From positions 1-5,204 of the forward strand of contig SVMP01000148.1 of NCBI GenBank assembly GCA_015067385.1: 5,204 bases of DNA, in the 5' to 3' direction. Source of the DNA: Oscillospiraceae bacterium (GTDB taxonomy: Bacteria; Bacillota; Clostridia; Oscillospirales; UBA644). Numbering within the stretch: position 1 is the stretch's first letter; each line of letters begins with the position of its first letter. Below the pieces are notes generated by a model, which worked only from the letters and a program-made list of their open reading frames with translations, had not been told where the DNA came from and did not search any database. The translations under genes and the position numbers were made by a program. Shown here one piece after another: positions 1 to 5,204 of the stretch.

Positions 1-536
1 GCGGCGGAAAGGGCATGGTTATGCAGCCGCAGCCTGTCTGCGACTGCTTCCGTTATATTAAGAGCATTGTTCCGAACACCTACTGCATATATCTTTCGCC
101 TAAGGGCAAAAAATTTACGCAGGCAAAGGCGAAATCTCTTTTAAAAAAGGAATCGATCACGCTTCTTTGCGGTCACTATGAAGGTCTTGACCAACGTGCG
201 ATCGATCTTATTGTTGATGAAGAAATTTCGATCGGAGATTTTGTTCTTACAGGCGGAGAGCTTCCTGCCATGACAATAGTTGATGCCGTTTCAAGAATGG
301 TTCCCGGCGTTTTGGCAGACAGTTCCTGTTATGAAGATGAAAGCATCTATTCGGGTCTTCTTGAGCATCCCCAGTATACACGTCCTCCGATCTACGAAGG
401 ACTTGCAGTTCCCGAAGTTTTACAGAACGGAAACCATGCGCTTATTGCGAAATGGAAACTCGAAAAATCACTTGAGATCACAAAAGAAAGACGCGGAGAT
501 CTTTACAGAAGATACATGAAGAAAATAAAAAAATGA
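1..536 (+). CDS. trmD: tRNA (guanine-37-N1)-methyltransferase, 5'-truncated by window edge
   Basis: TrmD transfers a methyl group from S-adenosylmethionine to N1 of G37 next to the anticodon of certain tRNAs, which prevents +1 frameshifting; it acts as a cytoplasmic homodimer. The frame is open from base 3 (residues GGKG before the first Met at 15), so the apparent Met start is internal. By comparison with E. coli TrmD (recalled), about 55 N-terminal residues are missing. Counting from the Met at 15, family signatures are CGHYEGLDQR (52-61), EEISIGDFVLTGGELPAM (69-86, the trefoil-knot cofactor loop), the SR of SRMVPGVL with R94 matching E. coli R154, GLLEHPQYTRP (114-124) and VPEVLQNGNHALI (about 132-144). 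The residue aligned with the catalytic D169 of E. coli is Glu (E109). The protein ends in a Lys-rich tail and the stop is TGA at 534-536. A small membrane-protein gene follows after 10 bases, where many bacteria have rplS. The family call is very secure. Confidence 0.97.
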   Translation, partial: GGKGMVMQPQPVCDCFRYIKSIVPNTYCIYLSPKGKKFTQAKAKSLLKKESITLLCGHYEGLDQRAIDLIVDEEISIGDFVLTGGELPAMTIVDAVSRMVPGVLADSSCYEDESIYSGLLEHPQYTRPPIYEGLAVPEVLQNGNHALIAKWKLEKSLEITKERRGDLYRRYMKKIKK

Positions 537-540
537 GGTG
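535..540 (+). promoter_or_regulatory. Ribosome binding site that sets the start of the 547 gene
   Basis: GAGGTG overlaps the trmD stop codon and lies 6 bases before ATG at 547. It argues for ATG-547 rather than the in-frame GTG at 538, which lies inside the Shine-Dalgarno sequence itself. The overlap with the upstream stop suggests coupled translation with trmD. Confidence 0.75.
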
Positions 541-546
541 TTATTT

Positions 547-813
547 ATGCGTAAATGTTTTGAGAAATTTTTAGACATCGCGGCGGAATACATCAAATCA
601 TTAATAGCAAGAAAAAACAAATCATATTACGAACTTTCCGATAAGTCAGAAAAAACAAAAACCCAAAATCCTATAATCGCATTTTTCACTGAAAAAGTCC
701 GAATCAAAATGGACGTTGAAATCAGCAGAGGTGTGCTGATTCTCATATTGACAGCTATTGCAGTCATTTTTATTTTCATAATCAGAGGCCTCGTCAAAAG
801 CTCAAAGAAATAA
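547..813 (+). CDS. Hypothetical small single-pass membrane protein (88 aa)
   Basis: I do not recognise this protein. Starting at ATG-547 it has 88 residues. A basic, partly amphipathic N-terminal part (about 1-60; FLDIAAEYIKSLIARKNK near 8-25) is followed by one strongly hydrophobic stretch at about 62-79 (VLILILTAIAVIFIFIIR) and a short basic tail, GLVKSSKK. There is no N-terminal signal peptide and no Cys or His cluster. This resembles a tail-anchored or C-terminally anchored inner-membrane protein, with most of the chain probably in the cytoplasm by the positive-inside rule, although positive charges on both sides leave the orientation open. It sits 10 bases after trmD with its ribosome binding site overlapping that stop, and a terminator follows 6 bases after its own stop, so it is probably the last gene of the trmD transcript. 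Whether it takes part in translation or RNA modification cannot be told. Its good ribosome binding site and fit between trmD and the terminator support a real gene. Confidence 0.72.
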   Translation: MRKCFEKFLDIAAEYIKSLIARKNKSYYELSDKSEKTKTQNPIIAFFTEKVRIKMDVEISRGVLILILTAIAVIFIFIIRGLVKSSKK

Positions 814-818
814 AACAA

Positions 819-862
819 ATCCTCCATATTTTCGTAATTGAAATATGGAGGATAATTTTATA
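819..862. terminator. Bidirectional intrinsic terminator between convergent genes
   Basis: A perfect 13-bp stem pairs 819-831 (ATCCTCCATATTT) with 841-853 (AAATATGGAGGAT) around a 9-base loop. On the plus strand AATTTTATAT follows. On the minus strand the stem is followed by TTGTTTTATTT. Both tails are T-rich but interrupted. It closes the trmD unit 6 bases after the stop of the small membrane protein. It may also stop transcripts from the GH20-like gene, whose stop lies about 130 bases away; no other convincing hairpin is visible between them. Confidence 0.8.
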
Positions 863-982
863 TATTCAGTTATATAAAATCAGCAGTCTCCCCTGCCCTA
901 TTTGACAGATGAGGAAATTTCAATGCTTATTTATTGATAATTGTTATTAAAATCAAGACATTACAACAAAGAAACCGTAAAA
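863..982. other. AT-rich intergenic spacer, no feature recognised
   Basis: These 120 bases lie between the terminator and the 3' end of the GH20-like gene. They contain only a weak imperfect inverted repeat near 934-957 (TTGAT...ATCAA), too poor to call a terminator. I see no supported reading frame with a ribosome binding site, no tRNA and no promoter. It is probably the 3' untranslated end of the minus-strand gene. Confidence 0.5.
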
Positions 983-2329
983 TCAGAAATCGATCTCATG
1001 TTTTGCCCAACCGAAATCCTCATAATCGGAGAAATCGGAACAAATACAACGCAGTAAAGTGGCTGTCTCCATATCCGGACGTGAAAACTTACTCCAATCA
1101 AATGTTACAGCACCTAATTCCTTGGCACAACCAAGAATGCTTTTTATATCGGATTTTATGGTATGCCATGTTGTGTACATAATACCAAACATCGAATTTT
1201 GATTTACAGTATTTATAACTGCTTTATAATTACGGTCATTTGACCAAGGCGCACCGATAACATCATGACCGGAATCTTTAAGAGAAAACAGAGACGGTAC
1301 GGGAGTTTCATAAGCCCCATACTGCCAATCAACAAAGACAGTGGCTTTAGCGGTCGAATTTCGTATAAATTCAACTTCATCCTTTTCTCCGGCGCAATAA
1401 CATCCTTCGAAACGGTTCTTTTCAAGAAGCATATCCATCCAGATCATAGGTCTTCTGCCTTCAGCTTCGACCTCGGATGTTAAAGAAGCAAGATAATCGA
1501 GCAGCCCCTTACGAAGATCGGGATCGTGACTGATAATATACGCTTCATCACAACCGAGATGCATATACTCACCGTCTCCGAAAAGATCATACAGTTCTTT
1601 TCTTATCGTTCTAAGCAGAACCTTAACTTTATCGGAATAAATATTCCAAGCCCAACCGTCAGGCGTAAAGAGGTAGTGGTATCTCGGATTTTGATCCAGA
1701 ACAACATGTCTGCCGTAACATCCGCGAGCAGAGGTTGCATGTCCCAACTGGTTAGACATGGGGATCGGCTCAAGGCCAAGCTCCTTAGCTTCCTTGATAA
1801 CTTCAAACGCTTGATCTTTCGAAAAAGCCTGCGGCCAGGCAAGTTCTTTCATGCAATCGTATTTAAGCATACCCCAAAACTCAATAACAATATGAGTATA
1901 CTGACAAGCAGCCGCCAAACGAACGATCTTTTTTATAAACAACAAATCATTATCCGGGAACACACAGAGATGAAACATTCTGTTTTTCAATAAATAATTG
2001 CTTTCTTCATGAATAGCTTCGACCTTTAAAAGATCACCTTCGTGTTTGATCTTCATAAGAAGCGACATGAAGCCCCTCATAAGCCCGCCGTAATCTTTAC
2101 CTATAATGAAGATCCCCTTTTCATCAACATGCAGGACATATTCTTTATTATCGGGCAAAAGAGATATGGAAGGATCACCGTAAGTAAATGTAAAATCATT
2201 CCCCGCAACAAAATCAATTGATCCGGATCTATGGGTAAAGCCGTTCCACATAAGTTTGACAGAGTCATTGTTCATTTTCGAATCGGCGGTTACTGTAATA
2301 ACAGGAGTAAAAGAATAATATTTTTTCAT
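983..2329 (-). CDS. GH20-like beta-N-acetylhexosaminidase family protein (448 aa)
   Basis: This is probably an exo-acting retaining glycosidase that removes terminal beta-linked GlcNAc, GalNAc or a related hexosamine. ATG-2329 is chosen because AGAGGTG sits 8 bases upstream; an open extension to 2467 reads unlikely hydrophobic sequence through the promoter region. Residues about 60-95 (EYVLHVDEKGIFIIGKDYGG) look like the GH20 N-terminal alpha/beta domain. A TIM-barrel-like region runs from NRMFH (116-120) to about 410. Residues 187-197 (EPIPMSNQLGH) occupy the place of the GH20 barrel motif PEIDMPGH. The motif MHLGCDEAY (256-264) matches the GH20 H-x-G-G-D-E signature, with D261 and E262 as the likely stabilising residue and acid/base. 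Aromatic candidates for the sugar pocket are W297, W335, Y337, Y340, W362 and W388. No signal peptide or membrane segment is seen, so it should act in the cytoplasm, like the short GcnA-type GH20 branch it resembles. It is divergent from the fucosidase gene. Fold assignment is good; exact substrate is unknown. Confidence 0.85.
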   Translation of the reverse strand: MKKYYSFTPVITVTADSKMNNDSVKLMWNGFTHRSGSIDFVAGNDFTFTYGDPSISLLPDNKEYVLHVDEKGIFIIGKDYGGLMRGFMSLLMKIKHEGDLLKVEAIHEESNYLLKNRMFHLCVFPDNDLLFIKKIVRLAAACQYTHIVIEFWGMLKYDCMKELAWPQAFSKDQAFEVIKEAKELGLEPIPMSNQLGHATSARGCYGRHVVLDQNPRYHYLFTPDGWAWNIYSDKVKVLLRTIRKELYDLFGDGEYMHLGCDEAYIISHDPDLRKGLLDYLASLTSEVEAEGRRPMIWMDMLLEKNRFEGCYCAGEKDEVEFIRNSTAKATVFVDWQYGAYETPVPSLFSLKDSGHDVIGAPWSNDRNYKAVINTVNQNSMFGIMYTTWHTIKSDIKSILGCAKELGAVTFDWSKFSRPDMETATLLRCICSDFSDYEDFGWAKHEIDF

Positions 2330-2337
2330 AAAATATT

Positions 2338-2344
2338 CACCTCT
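2338..2344 (-). promoter_or_regulatory. Ribosome binding site that sets the GH20-like start
   Basis: Read on the minus strand this is AGAGGTG, 8 bases before ATG at 2329-2327. It supports the 448-residue form over the longer open frame starting at 2467, which would run back through both promoter candidates. Confidence 0.8.
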
Positions 2345-2349
2345 GAAAC

Positions 2350-2378
2350 ATAATAGCACAAAAAAGTCAATTTGTAAA
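2350..2378 (-). promoter_or_regulatory. Candidate sigma-A promoter for the GH20-like gene
   Basis: On the minus strand, TTTACA (2373-2378) and TATTAT (2350-2355) are separated by 17 bases, and TGC precedes the -10 box as an extended -10 element. The expected transcription start, about 2343, would fall in the ribosome binding site and give a leader of only some 14-15 bases. That is unusual, so another start further upstream is possible. Confidence 0.45.
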
Positions 2379-2430
2379 TACCATTCAAAAATTTCATTCA
2401 TAATCAATGATAGTTTTTTCAAATTAACTA

Positions 2431-2459
2431 TTGAAATAAACAGAAAATTGATGTATAAT
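2431..2459 (+). promoter_or_regulatory. Sigma-A promoter for the GH95 fucosidase gene
   Basis: TTGAAA (2431-2436) and a perfect TATAAT (2454-2459) are separated by 17 bases, the optimal spacing. The predicted transcription start is near 2466, giving a leader of about 40 bases with the ribosome binding site at 2491-2497. AT-rich DNA upstream (2388-2430) could act as an UP-like element. No clear operator palindrome overlaps it, so control, if any, is not evident from the sequence. Confidence 0.75.
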
Positions 2460-2490
2460 ATAAGCAAGCGTAAAACTCACTATTTTAAGC

Positions 2491-2497
2491 AAAGGAG
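2491..2497 (+). promoter_or_regulatory. Strong ribosome binding site of the GH95 gene
   Basis: AAAGGAG lies 8 bases before ATG-2506. It is a near-consensus Shine-Dalgarno sequence at good spacing and fixes the start of the 776-residue protein. Confidence 0.85.
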
Positions 2498-2505
2498 ATA
2501 TTTTT

Positions 2506-4836
2506 ATGTCTACTAAATTATGGTACGATCAATTTGTTAATGACTGGATGAATGCCCTTCCGCTTGGTAACGGACGCATCGGTGCAATGTTATATGGCAA
2601 TCCCAACTGCGAACAGATAGAGATCAATGAAGAATCTTTATGGAGCGGCAAACAGCTTATCGAAGAAAACCATGCAACCCCCGAAATACTTGCAGAAATA
2701 AGAAAGCTTATAGCAGAAGAAAGACTTCGTGAAGCAACTGCCCTCAGCCGTGATACTTTCCTTGCTACTCCGCCCAGAGTTCGTTTTTACGAAAGTATCG
2801 GTGAAATATTTGTTGACTTTGAAGACAAATCTGAATATGCAAACTACCGCAAAGAGCTCGAACTCAATGATGCCATCGGTTCTGTTAAATGGAATAAAGG
2901 CGATTCGGAATACAAGAGCGAGTGTTTTGTAAGCGAAGAATACGATTTATTTGTATACAAGGTTGAAGCAACCAAGCCTTTTTCGGCAAACGTCACGTTA
3001 AAGAGAAAACAGGATGCATACACAGGAGCAATCAAACCCGACACTCTTGTTATGAACGGCAGAATAATCTACGAAACAAGTAAAGAATACGGCGAAGGCG
3101 GAGAAGGTATGGCTTTCGGCGGCATGATGAAGATTAAAACCGACGGTACGCTTAATGACAAGCATGACATTGTGGAAATAAAAGATGCTACATACATAAT
3201 TCTCTACAATGCATTCGCAACCAACTATAACGTTCAGCTTTTTGATATTGACGAAAGCATAGATTACAGAAAGATCCTTCGTGAACAGATAGCGAAAATA
3301 GAAAATGTAAGCTATGATGACATAAAAGCAAAACATATCGAGGATCACCACAAATGGTTCTCAAACGTTAAATTTGAGCTTGACGCTCCGAAATTTGAAG
3401 ACGTACCGACAGATGTTCGTCTCAAAAACCATAAAGAAGGTAAAACAGACCTTGATCTTTATACCCTTTACTACAATTTCGGACGTTATCTTCTCATTGA
3501 AAGTTCCGGTAAGAAAGCTACCCTGCCCGCAAACCTTCAGGGCAAATGGTGTCACGACTTCCGTCCGCCATGGGGCAGCGACTATCATACAAACATAAAC
3601 CTTCAGATGAACTATTGGCCTGCAGAAGCAGGAAACTGTTCAGACACAGTTGCTCCGCTCACTCATTTTATGAAAATGGTAAGCAAATTCGGTCAGAAAA
3701 CGGCAAAAGATCTTTTCGGTGCTGACGGTTGGACCATAAACCACACATCCGACGTTTTCGGTCGTACAGGTATTCATGACAGCGGCGACTGCGGATTCTT
3801 CCCGATGGCTGGACCCTGGATGTGTCTGTCTCTTTGGGAACATTACGAATACACAAATGATATTTCGTACCTCAAAGAGATCTATCCCATTCTTAAAGGC
3901 TCTTGTCAATTCGTCTGCGATTATCTTGTTGAAACTCCCGACGGAACTCTTGTTTCAACACCTTCAAACTCCCCCGAAAACTCTTTCTTCTATGATGATC
4001 CGTGCGGAGAAAGAAGAAGAAGCATGTTCACTCAGGGTGCAACTATAGATGCTCAGATAATTTATGCGTTACTTACAAGAACGATCCACGCATACGAAAA
4101 ACTGGGAGAAAACGACGGCTTCAGCAAGAAGCTCAGCGAAGTTCTTGCGAAACTTCCCCCGATGAGAATCAGCGAACGTTACAACACGATCTGCGAATGG
4201 ATAAAAGACTACGAAGAATGTGAACCCGGTCACAGACATGTTTCACATCTTTTCGGTTTACATCCTGCTGATCAGATAACAGAAGATACCCCCGAACTTT
4301 TCGAAGCGGCAAAGAGAACTATAGCAAGACGTATTGAAAACGGCGGCGGTGCTACAGGTTGGTCAAGAGCATGGACAGTTAACTTCTATGCAAGGCTCAA
4401 AGATGGAGACGGAGCACTCTTCCACCTCAAAAATCTCCTTTCGAACTGCACAGCAGAAAACATGTTCGACATTCATCCCCCGTTCCAGATCGACGGTAAC
4501 TTCGGCGGCACAGCAGGAATCATGGAAATGCTTCTTCACAGCCACAGAGGAACACCGGATGATAGAATTATCGATCTTCTTCCTGCGCTTCCTCAGGAAT
4601 GGAAAAACGGTTCTATCAGCGGTATCAAAGCAAGAGGCGGTTTTGTTTTCAACATTGCATGGAAAGACAACAAGCTCACAGAAGTCACGGTTACCGCAGA
4701 GGATTCCAAAACACTTAAGCTCGGTATTCCCAATGGTCAGACTTTGGCAAAAGCAGACAAAGAAATCACTTGCAACGGCTCTGTTATAGAGATCGCACTC
4801 AAAGAAAATGAATCTGTAAACTTTGTTTTTGCATAA
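2506..4836 (+). CDS. GH95-family alpha-L-fucosidase (776 aa), complete
   Basis: GH95 enzymes are inverting glycosidases that release terminal alpha-linked L-fucose, classically alpha-1,2-fucose on Gal; a few members act on alpha-L-galactose. The length fits unsecreted single-domain members. The N-terminal beta-sandwich (about 1-270) opens with LWYDQFVNDWMNALPLGNGR (5-24), then QIEINEESLWSG (37-48), hallmarks of the family. The (alpha/alpha)6 barrel (about 275-680) carries LPANLQGKW (340-348), TNINLQMNYW (362-371), EPGHRHVSHLFGLHP (573-587), GGGATGWSRAW (613-623) and HPPFQIDGNFGG (657-668). A C-terminal beta domain (about 685-776) follows. Candidate catalytic residues are N363 and N365 with D663 positioning the water, and an acid such as E564 in the CEW motif; this mapping to the Bifidobacterium AfcA mechanism is by motif and is less sure than the family. 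There is no signal peptide or cell-wall anchor, so it is probably cytoplasmic and acts on imported oligosaccharides. It has its own strong promoter and is divergent from the GH20-like gene. Confidence 0.95.
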   Translation: MSTKLWYDQFVNDWMNALPLGNGRIGAMLYGNPNCEQIEINEESLWSGKQLIEENHATPEILAEIRKLIAEERLREATALSRDTFLATPPRVRFYESIGEIFVDFEDKSEYANYRKELELNDAIGSVKWNKGDSEYKSECFVSEEYDLFVYKVEATKPFSANVTLKRKQDAYTGAIKPDTLVMNGRIIYETSKEYGEGGEGMAFGGMMKIKTDGTLNDKHDIVEIKDATYIILYNAFATNYNVQLFDIDESIDYRKILREQIAKIENVSYDDIKAKHIEDHHKWFSNVKFELDAPKFEDVPTDVRLKNHKEGKTDLDLYTLYYNFGRYLLIESSGKKATLPANLQGKWCHDFRPPWGSDYHTNINLQMNYWPAEAGNCSDTVAPLTHFMKMVSKFGQKTAKDLFGADGWTINHTSDVFGRTGIHDSGDCGFFPMAGPWMCLSLWEHYEYTNDISYLKEIYPILKGSCQFVCDYLVETPDGTLVSTPSNSPENSFFYDDPCGERRRSMFTQGATIDAQIIYALLTRTIHAYEKLGENDGFSKKLSEVLAKLPPMRISERYNTICEWIKDYEECEPGHRHVSHLFGLHPADQITEDTPELFEAAKRTIARRIENGGGATGWSRAWTVNFYARLKDGDGALFHLKNLLSNCTAENMFDIHPPFQIDGNFGGTAGIMEMLLHSHRGTPDDRIIDLLPALPQEWKNGSISGIKARGGFVFNIAWKDNKLTEVTVTAEDSKTLKLGIPNGQTLAKADKEITCNGSVIEIALKENESVNFVFA

Positions 4837-4870
4837 AATAAAATTATAATTTAATAAGCTTTACAAAAAA

Positions 4871-4906
4871 AACAATAGCCTCGATTGAAGAATCGAGGCT
4901 ATTGTT
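4871..4906 (-). terminator. Strong intrinsic terminator of the minus-strand esterase gene
   Basis: A perfect 16-bp stem pairs 4871-4886 with 4891-4906 around a GAAG loop. Read on the minus strand, the hairpin runs into eight consecutive T (complement of 4865-4872), the classic Rho-independent arrangement, 46 bases beyond the esterase stop. On the plus strand the stem is followed by AGTTAAC with no T-run, so it would only partly stop transcripts from the fucosidase gene, whose stop is 34 bases before it. No other fucosidase terminator is visible. Confidence 0.88.
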
Positions 4907-4952
4907 AGTTAACAGATAAAATTCAAGATATGTCCATTGGGATCATAACGGT

Positions 4953-5204
4953 TTACTGAGCTTTATTCTGGGCAAGGAACCAATTAAGAGTTTCTTCAGT
5001 AAAGGCTTTAGTCCAGGAGTCGTGACCGACGCCTTCGTAGAGATCATATTTAAGGTTGGGATTCGTGTTTTTCAAAGCATTGATCATCTCGATCGTCTGA
5101 TTGGGTGAAACACAAGTATCGTCAAGTCCGTGGAAAGCCCAGATCGGCATTTTAAGGGTATGCGCATTCCACGCCATACCGCCGCCGCAACACGGAGCGA
5201 TAGC
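4953..5204 (-). CDS. Esterase-like alpha/beta-hydrolase, C-terminal part only
   Basis: This is the last 83 residues of a serine hydrolase; the N-terminal part with the nucleophile lies beyond the window. The frame stays open to the edge, reading AIAPCCGGG before the Met at 5177, so that Met is internal. The sequence resembles dienelactone-hydrolase, phospholipase/carboxylesterase and PHB-depolymerase-like esterases: IAPCCGGG (2-9), MPIWAFHGLDDTCVSP (about 19-34) with an Asp of the catalytic triad in HGLDD, and GVGHDSW (about 58-64) with the triad His. It ends with a short LNWFLAQNKAQ tail. The family acts on ester bonds, and some members deacetylate or de-feruloylate plant polysaccharides; the substrate here cannot be told, and whether the full protein is secreted or carries extra domains is unseen. 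It is convergent with the fucosidase gene and has its own terminator, so it is a separate transcript. Confidence 0.85.
   Translation of the reverse strand, partial: AIAPCCGGGMAWNAHTLKMPIWAFHGLDDTCVSPNQTIEMINALKNTNPNLKYDLYEGVGHDSWTKAFTEETLNWFLAQNKAQ

Noticed and set aside
538..813. GTG-538 start for the small membrane protein
   Set aside because: This start is part of the GAGGTG ribosome binding site itself and has no suitable site upstream; ATG-547 is better placed.
1526..1993. Plus-strand open frame of 155 codons opposite the GH20-like gene
   Set aside because: It lies wholly antisense to a gene with clear family motifs, has no ribosome binding site and gives a protein with no recognisable domain. 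It is a shadow of coding sequence on the other strand.
2403..2411. Small palindrome ATCAATGAT in the divergent control region, and a nearby CATTCA direct repeat at 2382 and 2395
   Set aside because: Half-sites of 4 bases and 6-base repeats are expected by chance in AT-rich DNA; no known operator is matched.
2330..2467. 46-residue N-terminal extension of the GH20-like protein
   Set aside because: The frame is open but the sequence crosses the promoter boxes and the ribosome binding site of ATG-2329. The hydrophobic start (LILYINFLFISIV) superficially resembles a signal peptide, but it comes from AT-rich intergenic DNA and has no ribosome binding site of its own.
2461..2477. Possible catabolite-control (cre-like) site GCAAGCGTAAAAC near the fucosidase transcript start
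   Set aside because: It has the central CG and a left half resembling cre, but the right half mismatches several conserved positions and the element is not palindromic. Its position near +1 is suggestive but the match is too weak to list as a feature.
4334..4789. Plus-strand open frame of 151 codons inside the fucosidase gene
   Set aside because: It is out of frame within the conserved C-terminal half of GH95, where GGGATGWSRAW and QIDGNFGG are encoded in the main frame. The alternative protein is Ser/Thr/Lys-rich and not family-like.
4841..4852. Perfect palindrome AAATTATAATTT just after the fucosidase stop
   Set aside because: It contains only A and T, so the hairpin would be unstable, and it has no T-tract after it. 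It is not a credible terminator.

Overview
The window looks like chromosomal DNA from a low-GC Gram-positive anaerobe, most likely a gut- or rumen-type member of the Clostridia (Bacillota). This is inferred from AT-rich intergenic DNA, strong AGGAGG-like ribosome binding sites, sigma-A-type promoter boxes, and the flavour of the TrmD, GH20-like and GH95 proteins. No species is claimed. There is no rRNA, tRNA, CRISPR array, insertion sequence or phage gene in it.

Layout. Bases 1-536 hold the 3' three-quarters of trmD (tRNA guanine-37 N1-methyltransferase), cut by the window edge. Ten bases later comes a small gene of unknown function (547-813) encoding an 88-residue protein with one C-terminal membrane segment, probably co-transcribed with trmD. 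A stem-loop at 819-853 with T-rich flanks on both sides ends this unit. It may also end the convergent gene at 983-2329 (minus strand), a GH20-like hexosaminidase. Bases 2330-2505 are a divergent control region with a near-consensus promoter facing right and a weaker one facing left. Bases 2506-4836 encode a complete 776-residue GH95-family alpha-L-fucosidase. A perfect 16-bp hairpin at 4871-4906 follows. Its T-tract lies on the minus strand, so it mainly terminates the last gene, a minus-strand esterase-like alpha/beta-hydrolase of which only the C-terminal 83 residues are present (4953-5204).

How the genes fit together. The divergent GH20-like and GH95 enzymes both lack an export signal. 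Together they could trim terminal hexosamine and fucose from small oligosaccharides already taken into the cell, such as fragments of host mucin, milk glycans or plant glycans. No transporter, regulator or fucose catabolic gene is visible here, so this is a minimal fragment of such a pathway. The trmD end is ordinary housekeeping, with two points of note: the usual catalytic Asp position holds Glu, and rplS does not follow.

Nothing in the window amounts to a clearly new biological system. The findings are modest: a divergent glycosidase pair, unusual residues in GH20 and TrmD positions, and a small unassigned membrane protein.
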